From contig NZ_LT827010.1 in assembly GCF_900119315.1 (NCBI RefSeq), forward strand, positions 8,302,001 to 8,366,000: a stretch of 64,000 nt of DNA, read 5' to 3'. Positions 33,197 through 42,700 of the stretch are shown piece after piece (positions within the stretch are counted from its first letter, which is position 1; each line of letters begins with the position of its first letter). The stretch is from Actinoplanes sp. SE50/110 (GTDB lineage: Bacteria; Actinomycetota; Actinomycetes; Mycobacteriales; Micromonosporaceae). Below the pieces are notes generated by a model that saw only the letters and a program-made list of their open reading frames with translations, searched no databases and was not told where the DNA came from. The translations under genes were made by a program, and so were the position numbers.

Positions 33197-33328
33197 CTCG
33201 CAGGGCCTCTCACTCCGCCACGGTGGGCGGTCAGAGATTAGAAGGTCCCCTCAGCAAACGCGAGTCCCCGGCGGTGAATCCTGCCCGTACGTCGTGAAGG
33301 TCCTGAATAGCGGCATAGAGCGGAATAC

Positions 33329-33367
33329 GGCGGGTGACGTGCCCACCCCCTGGCCACGTCACCCGCC
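33329..33367 (-). terminator. terminator after htrA
   Basis: GGCGGGTGACGTG and CACGTCACCCGCC pair perfectly over 13 bases around a 13-base loop, just after the htrA stop on the minus strand. No T-tract follows. Confidence 0.7.
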
Positions 33368-33386
33368 GTAGTGCGACGGTGGAGGT

Positions 33387-34919
33387 CTACTGGGATTCGG
33401 CGAGCGTGACGGTGACCTGCTTCTCGGCGCCGTTGCGGGTGAAGGTGATGGTCATCTGCTGGCCGACCGTGCCGGACTGGACCGCGGCCACCAGGTCGTC
33501 GGACTCGCTGATGTCCTTGCCGTCGACCTTGGTGATCACGTCACCCTTCTGCAGGCCGGCCTTGTCCGCCGCGCTCTTCGACACGACCTGGCTGACCAGG
33601 GCCCCGCCGTTCTCCCCGGTGGTGACGCTGACGCCGAGCGCCGGGTGGCTGACCTTCTTGCCGGACATCAGCGACTCGGCCACGGTCTTGGCCTTGTCAC
33701 TGGGGATCGCGAAACCCAGACCGATGTTGCCGGAGCCGGAACCGGAGGTGGCGATCGCCGAGTTGATCCCGATCACCTCGCCGTTCACGTTGACCAGCGC
33801 ACCGCCGGAGTTACCCGGGTTGATCGGGGCGTCGGTCTGCAGCAGGCCGGTCATCGTGGTGCTGCCGCTGCCGCCCTGTTGCTGCTGCGACTGGCCGAAC
33901 GGGTTCTGCCCCTGGCCCTGCTGGTCCTGCTCGCTGCTGGACTGGATGGTGCGGTCCTTGGCGCTGATGATGCCGGCGGTGACCGAGCCCTCCAGGCCGA
34001 GCGGGCTGCCCAGCGCCAGCACGGTGTCGCCAACCTGCATCTGCGAGCTGTCCCCGAAGGTGGCGGCCTTCAGGTTCGACACCCCGGTGGCCTTGACCAC
34101 GGCCAGGTCGGTGCGCGGGTCGGTGCCGACGATGGTGGCGGTGGTCTTCTTGCCGTCCGCGAAGATGATGTTCACCGTGTCGCCGGTGGCGGTGGCGACC
34201 ACGTGGTTGTTGGTCACGATGTAGCCGTCGGCGCTGAGGATCACGCCGGAGCCCTCACCCGACTGGGTGGTGATGGAGACGACGCTGTCCTGCACCGCGG
34301 AGGCGATCTGGGCCAGCGACGACCGGTCCACCACCCGGCTGACCGAGGTGTTGCCGGACTTCACCGTGGCCGGCGCGTTGTCGTCGTGCACCGCCAGTGC
34401 GGTGGCGGCGCCGACCCCGCCGGAGAGCAGCGCGATCAGCACGGCCGCCGCGCCGGCCAGCACGAACTTGCGTCCGCGGCCGGGGTTGCGGGGCGGCTGG
34501 TCGACCGGCTGGGCCCAGACCGGGACGACGCCCTCCGGGTTGGTGGTGTGCTGCCAGCCGGGCTGCTGACCGTAGCCGGGGTGCTGCCCGTACTGGGGGT
34601 AGCCCGAGGTGGGGGCGGCGGACACCGGCTGCTGCCAGGGCGACTGGGGCGGGTGCGGCGGCTGCGGGGCGGGCTGCTGGTAGCCGCCCGGCACGGGCTG
34701 CGCCCAAGGATTGTGCGGCGGCTGGGGGTGCTGCGGCTGCTGGGGGTGCTGCGGCGCCGGGGGCTGCTGCGGGTACTGCGGAGCCGCGGACGGGTGAGCG
34801 GCGTTCTGCGGGGCGGCCGGCGGCTGCGCTGCGGTCGGCTGCTCAGACTCCACCCGCTCCGTGCTGAACTGCTCAGCGCCGGCGTCCGCGGGCTGCGGGT
34901 TGGTCTCGTTCTCGTTCAT
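33387..34919 (-). CDS. htrA: HtrA/DegP-like serine protease with PDZ domain
   Basis: The 510-residue protein has a Pro/Gln-rich cytosolic N-terminus (about 1-148), one membrane helix (about 151-178), a trypsin-like S1C domain and a C-terminal PDZ domain (about 405-505, with GLQKGDVITKVDGKDI). The catalytic triad is His239 (IVTNNHVV), Asp271 (DPRTDLAVVKA) and Ser371 (INPGNSGGALV). A Gln/Gly-rich insert sits at about 330-352. It degrades or chaperones misfolded proteins outside the membrane, like mycobacterial PepD. The histidine kinase gene is immediately upstream on the same strand. Confidence 0.92.
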   Translation of the reverse strand: MNENETNPQPADAGAEQFSTERVESEQPTAAQPPAAPQNAAHPSAAPQYPQQPPAPQHPQQPQHPQPPHNPWAQPVPGGYQQPAPQPPHPPQSPWQQPVSAAPTSGYPQYGQHPGYGQQPGWQHTTNPEGVVPVWAQPVDQPPRNPGRGRKFVLAGAAAVLIALLSGGVGAATALAVHDDNAPATVKSGNTSVSRVVDRSSLAQIASAVQDSVVSITTQSGEGSGVILSADGYIVTNNHVVATATGDTVNIIFADGKKTTATIVGTDPRTDLAVVKATGVSNLKAATFGDSSQMQVGDTVLALGSPLGLEGSVTAGIISAKDRTIQSSSEQDQQGQGQNPFGQSQQQQGGSGSTTMTGLLQTDAPINPGNSGGALVNVNGEVIGINSAIATSGSGSGNIGLGFAIPSDKAKTVAESLMSGKKVSHPALGVSVTTGENGGALVSQVVSKSAADKAGLQKGDVITKVDGKDISESDDLVAAVQSGTVGQQMTITFTRNGAEKQVTVTLAESQ

Positions 34920-34958
34920 GGTGATTACTCTGCCCCGTGCTACTCGTACCGGACTGTG

Positions 34959-36527
34959 CTAGTCCTGGATGTTTTCTGTGAACCTTTTTTCGACATTTAT
35001 GGTAGGCAAAGTGACGCGGAACGTGGCGCCCTGACCGGGTTCGCTCAGCACGTCGACGGTGCCGTTGTGGGAGCGCACGATGGCCGCCACGATGGCCAGG
35101 CCCAGCCCGGTCCCGGTGGCCTCCCGCTGAGTGTTGCGGGTCCGTGCGCCGTCCGCCCGGTAGAACCGCTCGAAGACGCGGCTCCGCTGCTCCTCGCTCA
35201 GGCCCGGGCCGGTGTCGGCCACCTCCACCACCGCGCGGTCCGGCCCGGCGGCGTAGAGGCGCAGCGCCACGGTGGCCTCCGGCGGGGTGTGCACCAGCGC
35301 GTTGGTGACCAGGTTCCCGATCACCTGGCGCAGCCGGGCGTCGTCGCCGAGCGCGATCAGCCGCTCGTGGTCGTCCCGGACGTCCAGCTCGATGGTCCGG
35401 TCCGGGTGGGTGGCCCGGGCCGCGCCGACCGCGTCCACGGCCAGCACCGGCAACTCGACCGGGGCCAGATTGAGCGGGCGCTCCCGGTCGAGGCGGGCGA
35501 GCAGCAGCAGATCCTCGACGAGCAGGCCCATCCGGGCGGCCTCGTCCTCGATCCGGCGGACCAGGCGGGCGACCGCCTCCGGGTCGGAGACCGCGCCCTG
35601 TCGGTAGAGCTCGGCGAAGCCACGGATAGTGGTCAACGGCGTACGCAGTTCGTGGGAGGCGTCCGCGACGAACTGCCGCATCTTCTCCTCGGAGCGCACC
35701 GCGCGCCCCTCGGAGAGCTGGGCGGCCTCGGCCGCCTCCATGGCCTGCCGCTCCGAGGTGGCCCGGGCGTAGAAGGCCGCCTCGATCTGGGCCAGCATCG
35801 CGTTCACCGCGGTGGACAGCCGGCCGAGCTCGGTGGTCGGCTCACCGCCGTCCACCTCCGGGTCGGGCACCCGCTGGCTGTAGTCGCCGGCCGCGATCCG
35901 GCCGGCGGTCCGCTCGATCTGCAGCAGCGGGATCAGGCTCTGCCGGACCAGTGCCGCGCCGACGATCGCGAGGGCGAGCAGCACGCCCGTGCCGACCAGC
36001 ACGTCGACCCACACCAGCCGGCCGATCACCCCCTGGACGTTGCCCATCTGCTCGCCGACCGTGAGCACGTCGCCGTTGTCCAGCACCTTGACCCGGACCC
36101 GCCAGGTGTACAACCCGTCGGCCGACCGGCTCGTGTACAGCTTGCCGTCGTACTCGGCGACCTTCTCCGCCCCGGTGATCAGCGTGGGCAGGCTGTTGCC
36201 GCTCGTCAATCTGCTCTTGCTGCCGACGCCGACGCCGACCCCGCCGACGCTCGTGAGCACGACCAGGTAATCCCGCGGCGTGTAGACCCGGATGCCCGAG
36301 TCGTCCTGAATGAGGACGGCCGCGTCCTCGGAGAACTCGGTGAGCTGCGCGTCCAGCCGGGACATCAGATAGGTGCGCAGCGCGATGGTGCTGGCCGAGC
36401 TGATCAGCGTAAGCGCGGCGAACACCAGGACCAGCACCGACGCGACGAGTTTGGTCCGCAGCGAGATCTTGCGCAGGGTGGGCTGCGGCGGGAACGCCTG
36501 GCGCACCCGCTCGGAGATCGACATCAT
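34959..36527 (-). CDS. sensor histidine kinase
   Basis: The 522-residue kinase has membrane helices at about 28-52 and 168-194, an extracytoplasmic sensor between them, a HAMP domain (about 195-255), a HisKA domain with phospho-accepting His292 (SHELRTPLTT) and an HATPase domain (RLRQVIGNLVTNALVHTP, VVEVADTGPGLS and TGTGLGLAIV). It resembles the TrcS/MprB-like kinases of actinobacteria. It lies six bases after its response regulator and is followed by htrA, so it probably senses envelope stress. Confidence 0.9.
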   Translation of the reverse strand: MMSISERVRQAFPPQPTLRKISLRTKLVASVLVLVFAALTLISSASTIALRTYLMSRLDAQLTEFSEDAAVLIQDDSGIRVYTPRDYLVVLTSVGGVGVGVGSKSRLTSGNSLPTLITGAEKVAEYDGKLYTSRSADGLYTWRVRVKVLDNGDVLTVGEQMGNVQGVIGRLVWVDVLVGTGVLLALAIVGAALVRQSLIPLLQIERTAGRIAAGDYSQRVPDPEVDGGEPTTELGRLSTAVNAMLAQIEAAFYARATSERQAMEAAEAAQLSEGRAVRSEEKMRQFVADASHELRTPLTTIRGFAELYRQGAVSDPEAVARLVRRIEDEAARMGLLVEDLLLLARLDRERPLNLAPVELPVLAVDAVGAARATHPDRTIELDVRDDHERLIALGDDARLRQVIGNLVTNALVHTPPEATVALRLYAAGPDRAVVEVADTGPGLSEEQRSRVFERFYRADGARTRNTQREATGTGLGLAIVAAIVRSHNGTVDVLSEPGQGATFRVTLPTINVEKRFTENIQD

Positions 36528-36533
36528 CGCGGC

Positions 36534-37262
36534 CTAGACGGCGGGTTTACGGAGCACGTAACCCACCCCGCGCAGGGTATGGATCAGGCGCGGTTGCACG
36601 TTGTCCACCTTGCGCCGCAGGTAGGAGATGTACGACTCGACGATGTTGTCGTCACCGCGGAAGTCGTATTTCCACACGTGGTCCAGGATCTGCGCCTTGG
36701 AGAGCACCCGGTTGGCGTTGAGCATCAGGTAGCGCAGGAGCTTGAACTCGGTCGGCGAGAGCTGCACCCGGCTGCCCGCCCGATAGACCTCATGGGTCTC
36801 CTCGTCGAGCTCCAGATCGGCGAAGACCAGCCGGGACGGCTGCTCCTCGCCGGCCGTGGTGCGGCGCAGCACCGCCCGGATCCGGGCGGTCAGCTCCTCC
36901 AGGCTGAACGGCTTGGTGACGTAGTCGTCGCCGCCCAGGGTGAGCCCGCGGATCTTGTCGTCGGTCCCGTCCCGGGCGGTCAGGAAGACCACCGGGGTGC
37001 GCTGTCCGCCCTCGCGCATCAGCCGGATCACCTCGAAGCCGTCGAGGTCGGGGAGCATCACGTCGAGCACGACCAGGTCGGGCGCCGCGCTGCGGGCCGC
37101 GCTGACCGCGGCGCTGCCACTGGTCGCGGTGGTCACATCGAACCCGGCGAAGCGCAGGCTGGCGGAGAGCAGCTCGAGGATGTTGGCGTCGTCCTCGACG
37201 ACGAGCAACTTCGCCTCGCTCTGCTTAGGCTGGGTGTCGTTGCGCTGGGTCTGGGCGGCCAT
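36534..37262 (-). CDS. OmpR/PhoB-family response regulator
   Basis: The 242-residue protein has a receiver domain with acidic pocket (VVEDD), phospho-acceptor Asp67 (VVLDVMLPDLDGFEV) and the switch Lys in GGDDYVTKPFS. The winged-helix output domain (about 140-238) includes LSPTEFKLLRYLMLNANRVLSK and SYISYLRRKVD. It is the partner of the kinase encoded six bases downstream. Likely targets are htrA and the operon itself; the operator is not evident. Confidence 0.92.
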   Translation of the reverse strand: MAAQTQRNDTQPKQSEAKLLVVEDDANILELLSASLRFAGFDVTTATSGSAAVSAARSAAPDLVVLDVMLPDLDGFEVIRLMREGGQRTPVVFLTARDGTDDKIRGLTLGGDDYVTKPFSLEELTARIRAVLRRTTAGEEQPSRLVFADLELDEETHEVYRAGSRVQLSPTEFKLLRYLMLNANRVLSKAQILDHVWKYDFRGDDNIVESYISYLRRKVDNVQPRLIHTLRGVGYVLRKPAV

Positions 37263-37330
37263 ACGGCCATCCTCTCCCCGCCCGCTGCACCTCCGCTGCA
37301 GGCTTGCTGAAAATTATCTGTGAGAGGGAA

Positions 37331-38098
37331 TCAGGCGGCCAGCCGGTACCCGTGCCCGGCCATGCTGCGCTGCGCGGCCCGCGCCAGCGCCCGTCGGTCG
37401 GCCCCCGGCATCGGCCGCAGCGCCGGCGCGGTGATCACGGTGACCGTGGTCCGGCGCACCCGGGCCACCCGCAGCAGCGACTCCAGCAGCGTGTCGTCGC
37501 CGATGAACGACGCCTCGGCGGTGTCGTAGATGATCGAGGTGGGCACCACCGGGGCGCCGGCGTCGATCGCCGCCTGGAACAGCGCCGGACGGAAGTCCCC
37601 CTGCTCGGCCCCGCAGTACGTGGTGCCCTCCGGGAACGCCGCCACCGAGCGGCCGCCCCGCAGCGCCCGGGCCACCTCGCCCACCGTCACGGGCAGCTCC
37701 CGCGGCCGGGTCCGGTCGATGAAGATGGTGCCGCTGCGGCCCGCCGTCGCACCGATCCCGGGCCAGGCCCGCACGTCGTGCTTGGCGACCAGGCGCACCG
37801 GCGTGACCGCGACCAGCGCCAGGATGTCCATCCAGGAGATGTGGTTGGCCACCAGCAGGCTGCCCGGGCGCGGTGCCGGGCCGCGCCGGATCAGCCGCAC
37901 GCCCATCACCGCGAGCATCGTCCGGGCCAGCGTGCGCAGCGCCGCGCCGCGGATCAGCGCGGCCGGCAGCAGGCCGAGCAGCAGCACCAGGAGCATCCCG
38001 GTGAGCCGGAATCCGGCGGTCCAGCCGCGCGCCCGCGGCCCGCCGCCGGTGCGGCAGGCGTCCCCGCAGCCCGAGGCCGGCTGCCAGAGCGTGCTCAT
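37331..38098 (-). CDS. OlsA-like lysophospholipid/lyso-ornithine-lipid acyltransferase
   Basis: The 255-residue protein is a PlsC-family acyltransferase with an N-terminal membrane segment (MLLVLLLGLLPAALIRGAA), the HX4D motif VANHISWMDILAL, and the FPEGTT motif with FPEG at about 165. The ATG overlaps the stop of the upstream acetyltransferase-like gene by four bases. That partner resembles OlsB, so this gene is probably OlsA, adding the second acyl chain to lyso-ornithine lipid. A general AGPAT role remains possible. Confidence 0.82.
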   Translation of the reverse strand: MSTLWQPASGCGDACRTGGGPRARGWTAGFRLTGMLLVLLLGLLPAALIRGAALRTLARTMLAVMGVRLIRRGPAPRPGSLLVANHISWMDILALVAVTPVRLVAKHDVRAWPGIGATAGRSGTIFIDRTRPRELPVTVGEVARALRGGRSVAAFPEGTTYCGAEQGDFRPALFQAAIDAGAPVVPTSIIYDTAEASFIGDDTLLESLLRVARVRRTTVTVITAPALRPMPGADRRALARAAQRSMAGHGYRLAA

Positions 38099-38856
38099 CG
38101 GTCGCCGCCCAGGAAGTGGCGGCGGTACCGCGGGTCCAGCCGGTCCAGCGAGAACAGCACGTAGAAGTCGGCGCAGTCGAAGTCCGGGTCGTAGGCCGGT
38201 TCGCCGCAGACCCAGCTGCCCAGCCGCAGGTAACCCTTGAGCAGCGGCGGAACCGTCACCTTCGGGTCGGCGACCAGATCGGCCGGGGGCGTCCACGGGG
38301 TGCGCGGGCGGATCCGCAGCGCCGGCGGGGCCAGGTGCCCGGCGTTGATCCGCTCCCGCACCCCGGCCGCCAGCCCGCCGCCGTCGGCCAGCGGTACCGA
38401 GGCGCAGCCGCCCAGCCAGCGCAGGTCGTTCAGGTGCAGATACCGGGCGATGCCGGTCCACATGAGGTTCATCACCGCGCCGGTGCGGTGGTCCGGATGC
38501 ACGCACGAGCGGCCGATCTCGACCAGCTGGTCGCGCAGCGGGCGCAGCGCGCTCAGGTCGAACTCGCCGTCGGCGTAGCGGCGGCCGGCCCGCCCGGCGG
38601 CGCGCGGCGGGAGCATCCGGTAGGTGCCGACCACCGCGCCGGTCGCGTCGTCGCGCACGATCAGGTGGTCGCAGAACTCGTCGAGCGCGTCCACGTCGCG
38701 TCCGTCGGCCGCGGTCGTGAGGGTGGCTCCGAGCTCGCCGGCGAAGACGTCGTGACGCAGTCGCTGTGCGGCCTCGATCTGCGCCGCCCGATCCGCGATG
38801 AGAAGCGTGTAGCCGCTGGTCCCGGTGGGTGCGGCGGCTGTCATCAGAACTGCCAT
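38095..38856 (-). CDS. OlsB-like N-acyltransferase (GNAT fold)
   Basis: The 253-residue protein matches the OlsB-type autoinducer-synthase/GNAT fold: YTLLIADRAAQIEAAQRLRH, VFAGELGA, VVGTYRMLPP, QLVEIGRSCVHPDHRTG and LKGYLRLGSWVCGEPAYDPDFDCADFYVL-like C-terminal features, all typical of ornithine N-acyltransferases. OlsB transfers a 3-hydroxyacyl chain from ACP to ornithine. The coupled acyltransferase downstream completes the pair, so ornithine lipid synthesis is likely, which could help under phosphate limitation. It diverges from the gene at 38950. Confidence 0.82.
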   Translation of the reverse strand: MAVLMTAAAPTGTSGYTLLIADRAAQIEAAQRLRHDVFAGELGATLTTAADGRDVDALDEFCDHLIVRDDATGAVVGTYRMLPPRAAGRAGRRYADGEFDLSALRPLRDQLVEIGRSCVHPDHRTGAVMNLMWTGIARYLHLNDLRWLGGCASVPLADGGGLAAGVRERINAGHLAPPALRIRPRTPWTPPADLVADPKVTVPPLLKGYLRLGSWVCGEPAYDPDFDCADFYVLFSLDRLDPRYRRHFLGGDR

Positions 38857-38949
38857 GTGACCTGTGTAAGGGTGACAGCTGCCGATGGAGTGTCGGGTCA
38901 GGTGGCGATGCGTGTCCGGCTGATGAACGGCTTGTGCGAAGGTCGCAGG

Positions 38950-39615
38950 ATGCGAATTCCCGCACGTTTCAACGGTCCGCCCGGCTCCGGCAACGGCGGC
39001 TGGTGCGCCGGCGCCTTCGCCGTCGCCGCCGGCGCGGCGCCGGACGGCGCCACCCATCAGGTGACCCTGCGGCGGCCTCCGCCCCTGGAGGTCGATCTCA
39101 CGGTCCGAGACGACGGTGTGTACGCCGACGGCGAGCTGATCGCCTCGCTCGACGCCGGCGCCGTGAACGCCGGGCCGGGCGTCGAGCCGGTCGGCTGGGA
39201 CACCGCGGTCGCCGCCTCGCGCGACTATCCCGGCTTCACCGGTCACCCCTTCCCCACCTGTTTCGTGTGCGGCCCGGACCGTGCCGAGGGGGACGGCCTG
39301 CGGATCTTCCCGGGGCGTCTGCCGGACGGCCGGACCGCCGCGCCGTGGACGGTGCCGGCCGAGGTCGACCTGCCGCTGCTGTGGGCGGCGCTGGACTGCC
39401 CGGGCGGCTGGGCGGCGATCCGCGAGGGCCGCCCGTACGTGCTGGGCCGGTTGGCGGTGGCCGCTGTCGCGCTGCCCGAGCCGGGCGCACGGTGTGTGAT
39501 CACCGGCGCGGTGTCCGAGCTGGCCGGTCGCAAGGCCCTGGTGGACTCGGCGGTGCACGGCCCGGACGGGCGGCGGCTGGCGGTGGCCCGGGCCACCTGG
39601 ATCGCCACGGTGTGA
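38950..39615 (+). CDS. hypothetical protein, possibly hotdog-fold
   Basis: The 221-residue protein is soluble and beta-rich. It starts MRIPARFNGPPGSGNGGWCAG and has a central TCFVCGPDRAEGDGLRI motif, a pattern I know from actinobacterial proteins annotated as uncharacterised or thioesterase-like. The second half, with ALDCPGGWAA and YVLGRLAV strands, could be a hotdog fold. No catalytic residue can be fixed. It is divergent from the OlsB-like gene, and its ATG has CAGG just before it. Confidence 0.65.
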   Translation: MRIPARFNGPPGSGNGGWCAGAFAVAAGAAPDGATHQVTLRRPPPLEVDLTVRDDGVYADGELIASLDAGAVNAGPGVEPVGWDTAVAASRDYPGFTGHPFPTCFVCGPDRAEGDGLRIFPGRLPDGRTAAPWTVPAEVDLPLLWAALDCPGGWAAIREGRPYVLGRLAVAAVALPEPGARCVITGAVSELAGRKALVDSAVHGPDGRRLAVARATWIATV

Positions 39616-39726
39616 CGCACGCGATCGATGTCCGGGCTCACAGAGCGGACGTCCGGACGGACCGCGCTCGCGCACGGCGTAGCCTGGTACCGGATCCTAG
39701 CCCGTCCCGCGTGACGAGTTGGTCAC

Positions 39727-42700
39727 GTGATGACAAACACGGTGAAAGAGGCGAACGCGGCAGTGTCGACGCAGCAGACTTCGCAGGACAACCCACTCGC
39801 GGATTTCGGTCCCAACGAGTGGATCGTCGACGAGATGTATCAGCGATACCTGGCCGATCCGACCAGTGTCGACCCTGCCTGGCACGATTTCTTCGCCGAC
39901 TACAAGCCGGCGACCGCCTCGGGCTCGATCGTGACACCCGACGAGGCCACCGCGGCGAACGCGACCAAGAGCGCCGCCAAGGCCGGCACCGACGCGCCCG
40001 CCGCGGCCACCGTGGCGCCGGCCAAGCCGGTCACCCCGCCCGCCCCGGCGGCGAAGAAGGCGGAGCCGGTCAAGGCCGCACCGAAGCCCGCGGCGGCGGC
40101 CCAGCCCGCCCCGGCCGGGGCGAAGACCACGGTCCTGCGCGGCGTCGCCGGCAAGATCGTGCAGAACATGGAGGCCTCGCTCCAGGTCCCCACCGCCACC
40201 TCGGTGCGCGCGGTGCCGGCGAAACTGATGATCGACAACCGCATCGTGATCAACAATCACCTCTCCCGGGGCCGGGGCGGCAAGGTCAGTTTCACGCACC
40301 TGATCGGGTGGGCGCTGGTCCGGGCGGTCGTCGCGCACCCGGAGATGAACAACATCTACGCCGAGGTCGACGGCAAGCCCACGCTGGTCCAGCCGGAGCA
40401 CATCAACCTCGGCATCGCCATCGACCTGGCCAAGAAGGACGGGTCGCGCACCCTGGTGGTGCCGTCCATCAAGAACTGCGAACAGATGGACTTCCGGCAG
40501 TTCTGGCAGGCGTACGAGGACGTGGTCCGCCGCGCCCGGCGCAACGAGCTGACCATGGACGACTACGCCGGCACCACGATCTCGCTGACCAACCCGGGCG
40601 GCATCGGCACGGTGCACTCGATCCCGCGTCTGATGAACGGTCAGTCCGCGATCATCGGCGTCGGCGCGCTGGAGTACCCCGCGCCCTACGCCGGGATGAG
40701 CGACGAGACCCTCACCGACCATGGCGTCTCCAAGGTGACGACGCTGACCAGCACCTACGACCACCGGGTCATCCAGGGCGCGCAGTCCGGCGAGTTCCTC
40801 AAGGTGATGCACGAGCTGCTGCTCGGCGGCCGGGACTTCTACGACGAGATCTTCACCTCGCTGCGGATCCCGTACGAGCCGGTCCGCTGGGTGCGCGACG
40901 TCGCGCACACCTCCGAGGGCCAGATCGACAAGGCCGCCCGGGTGATCGAGCTGATCCACGCGTACCGGGTGCGCGGTCACCTGATGGCCGACACCGACCC
41001 GCTCGAGTTCACCATCCGCAAGCACCCCGACCTCGACGTGCTGCAGCACGGCCTCACGCTGTGGGACCTGGACCGCACGTTCCCGGTCGGCGGTTTCGCC
41101 GGCAAGCAGAAGATGAAGCTGCGCGACGTGCTCGGCGTGCTGCGCGACAGCTACTGCCGCCGGATCGGCATCGAGTACATGCACATCCAGGACCCGGAGG
41201 AGCGCCGCTGGGTTCAGGAGCGCATCGAGGTCAAGTACGCCAAGCCGGACACCGACGAGCAGAAGCAGATCCTGCTGCGACTCAACCGGGCCGAGGCGTT
41301 CGAGACCTTCCTGCAGACCAAGTACGTCGGGCAGAAGCGGTTCTCGCTGGAGGGCGGCGAGTCGCTGATCCCGCTGCTCGACGCGGTGCTCCAGTCGTCC
41401 GCCGAGGCCGGGCTCGACGAGATGGTGATCGGCATGGCCCACCGCGGCCGGCTGAACGTGCTCACCAACATCGTCGGCAAGCCGTACGAGAAGCTCTTCA
41501 ACGAGTTCGAGGGGTGGATGGACCCCAAGTCGGCGCACGGCTCCGGTGACGTGAAGTACCACCTGGGCCAGACCGGCAAATACACCACGCCCGACGGCCG
41601 GCACTCCACCACCGTCAGCGTGGTCGCGAACCCGTCCCACCTGGAGGCCGTCGACCCGGTCCTGGAGGGCATCGTCCGGGCCAAGCAGGACCGCCTCGAC
41701 CTGGGCCTGCACGGCTACACGGTGCTGCCGGTGCTGGTGCACGGCGACGCCGCGTTCGCCGGTCAGGGCGTGGTCGCCGAGACGCTGAACCTCTCCCAGC
41801 TGCGGGGCTACCGCACCGGTGGCACCGTCCACGTGGTCGTGAACAACCAGGTCGGCTTCACCACCGCCCCGGAGTACAGCCGCTCGTCGATGTACTCGAC
41901 CGACGTCGCCCGGATGGTCGAGGCGCCGATCTTCCACGTCAACGGGGACGACCCGGAGGCCGTGGTGCGGGTCGCCAAGCTGGCCTTCGAGTACCGCCAG
42001 ACGTTCAACAAGGACGTCGTGATCGACATGATCTGCTACCGCCGCCGCGGTCACAACGAGGGCGACGACCCGTCGATGACCAACCCGCGGATGTACCAGA
42101 TCATCGACACCAAGCGCAGCGTCCGCAAGCTGTACACCGAGGAGCTCATCGGCCGCGGCGACATCACCGTGCAGGACGCCGAGGAGCAGCTGCGCGACTA
42201 CCAGTCCCGGCTGGAGGAGGTCTTCAAGGCCACCCGGGACGCGGCCGGCAGCCCGCCGCGGCCGCACATCATCGCCGAGGAACCGGAGCCGCAGGTGGCC
42301 ACCGCGGTCGAGGCGGACACCGTGCGGGCCGTCGGCCAGGCGCACATCGAGCTGCCCGAGGGCTTCACCCCGCACAAGCGGGTCCAGCAGCTGCTCGACC
42401 GGCGGGCCAAGATGTCCACCGACGGCGGCATCGACTGGGGCTTCGGCGAGCTGATCGCGTTCGGTTCGCTGCTCGCCCAGGGCGTCACCGTCCGGCTCGC
42501 CGGTCAGGACTCCCGTCGCGGCACGTTCACCTCGCGGCACGCCTCGATCGTCGACTCGCGAACCGGCAAGGACTTCCTGCCGATCGCCTCGCTGGCCACC
42601 GGCACCGCGCGGTTCTTCGTGCACGACTCGCTGCTCTCCGAGTACGCCGCGATGGGCTTCGAGTACGGCTACTCGGTGGAGAACCCGGACGCGCTGGTCC

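Noticed and set aside
33645..37310. An open frame of 1221 codons on the plus strand
   Set aside because: It is antisense to htrA, the kinase and the response regulator, and its translation is low-complexity His/Arg/Gly-rich.
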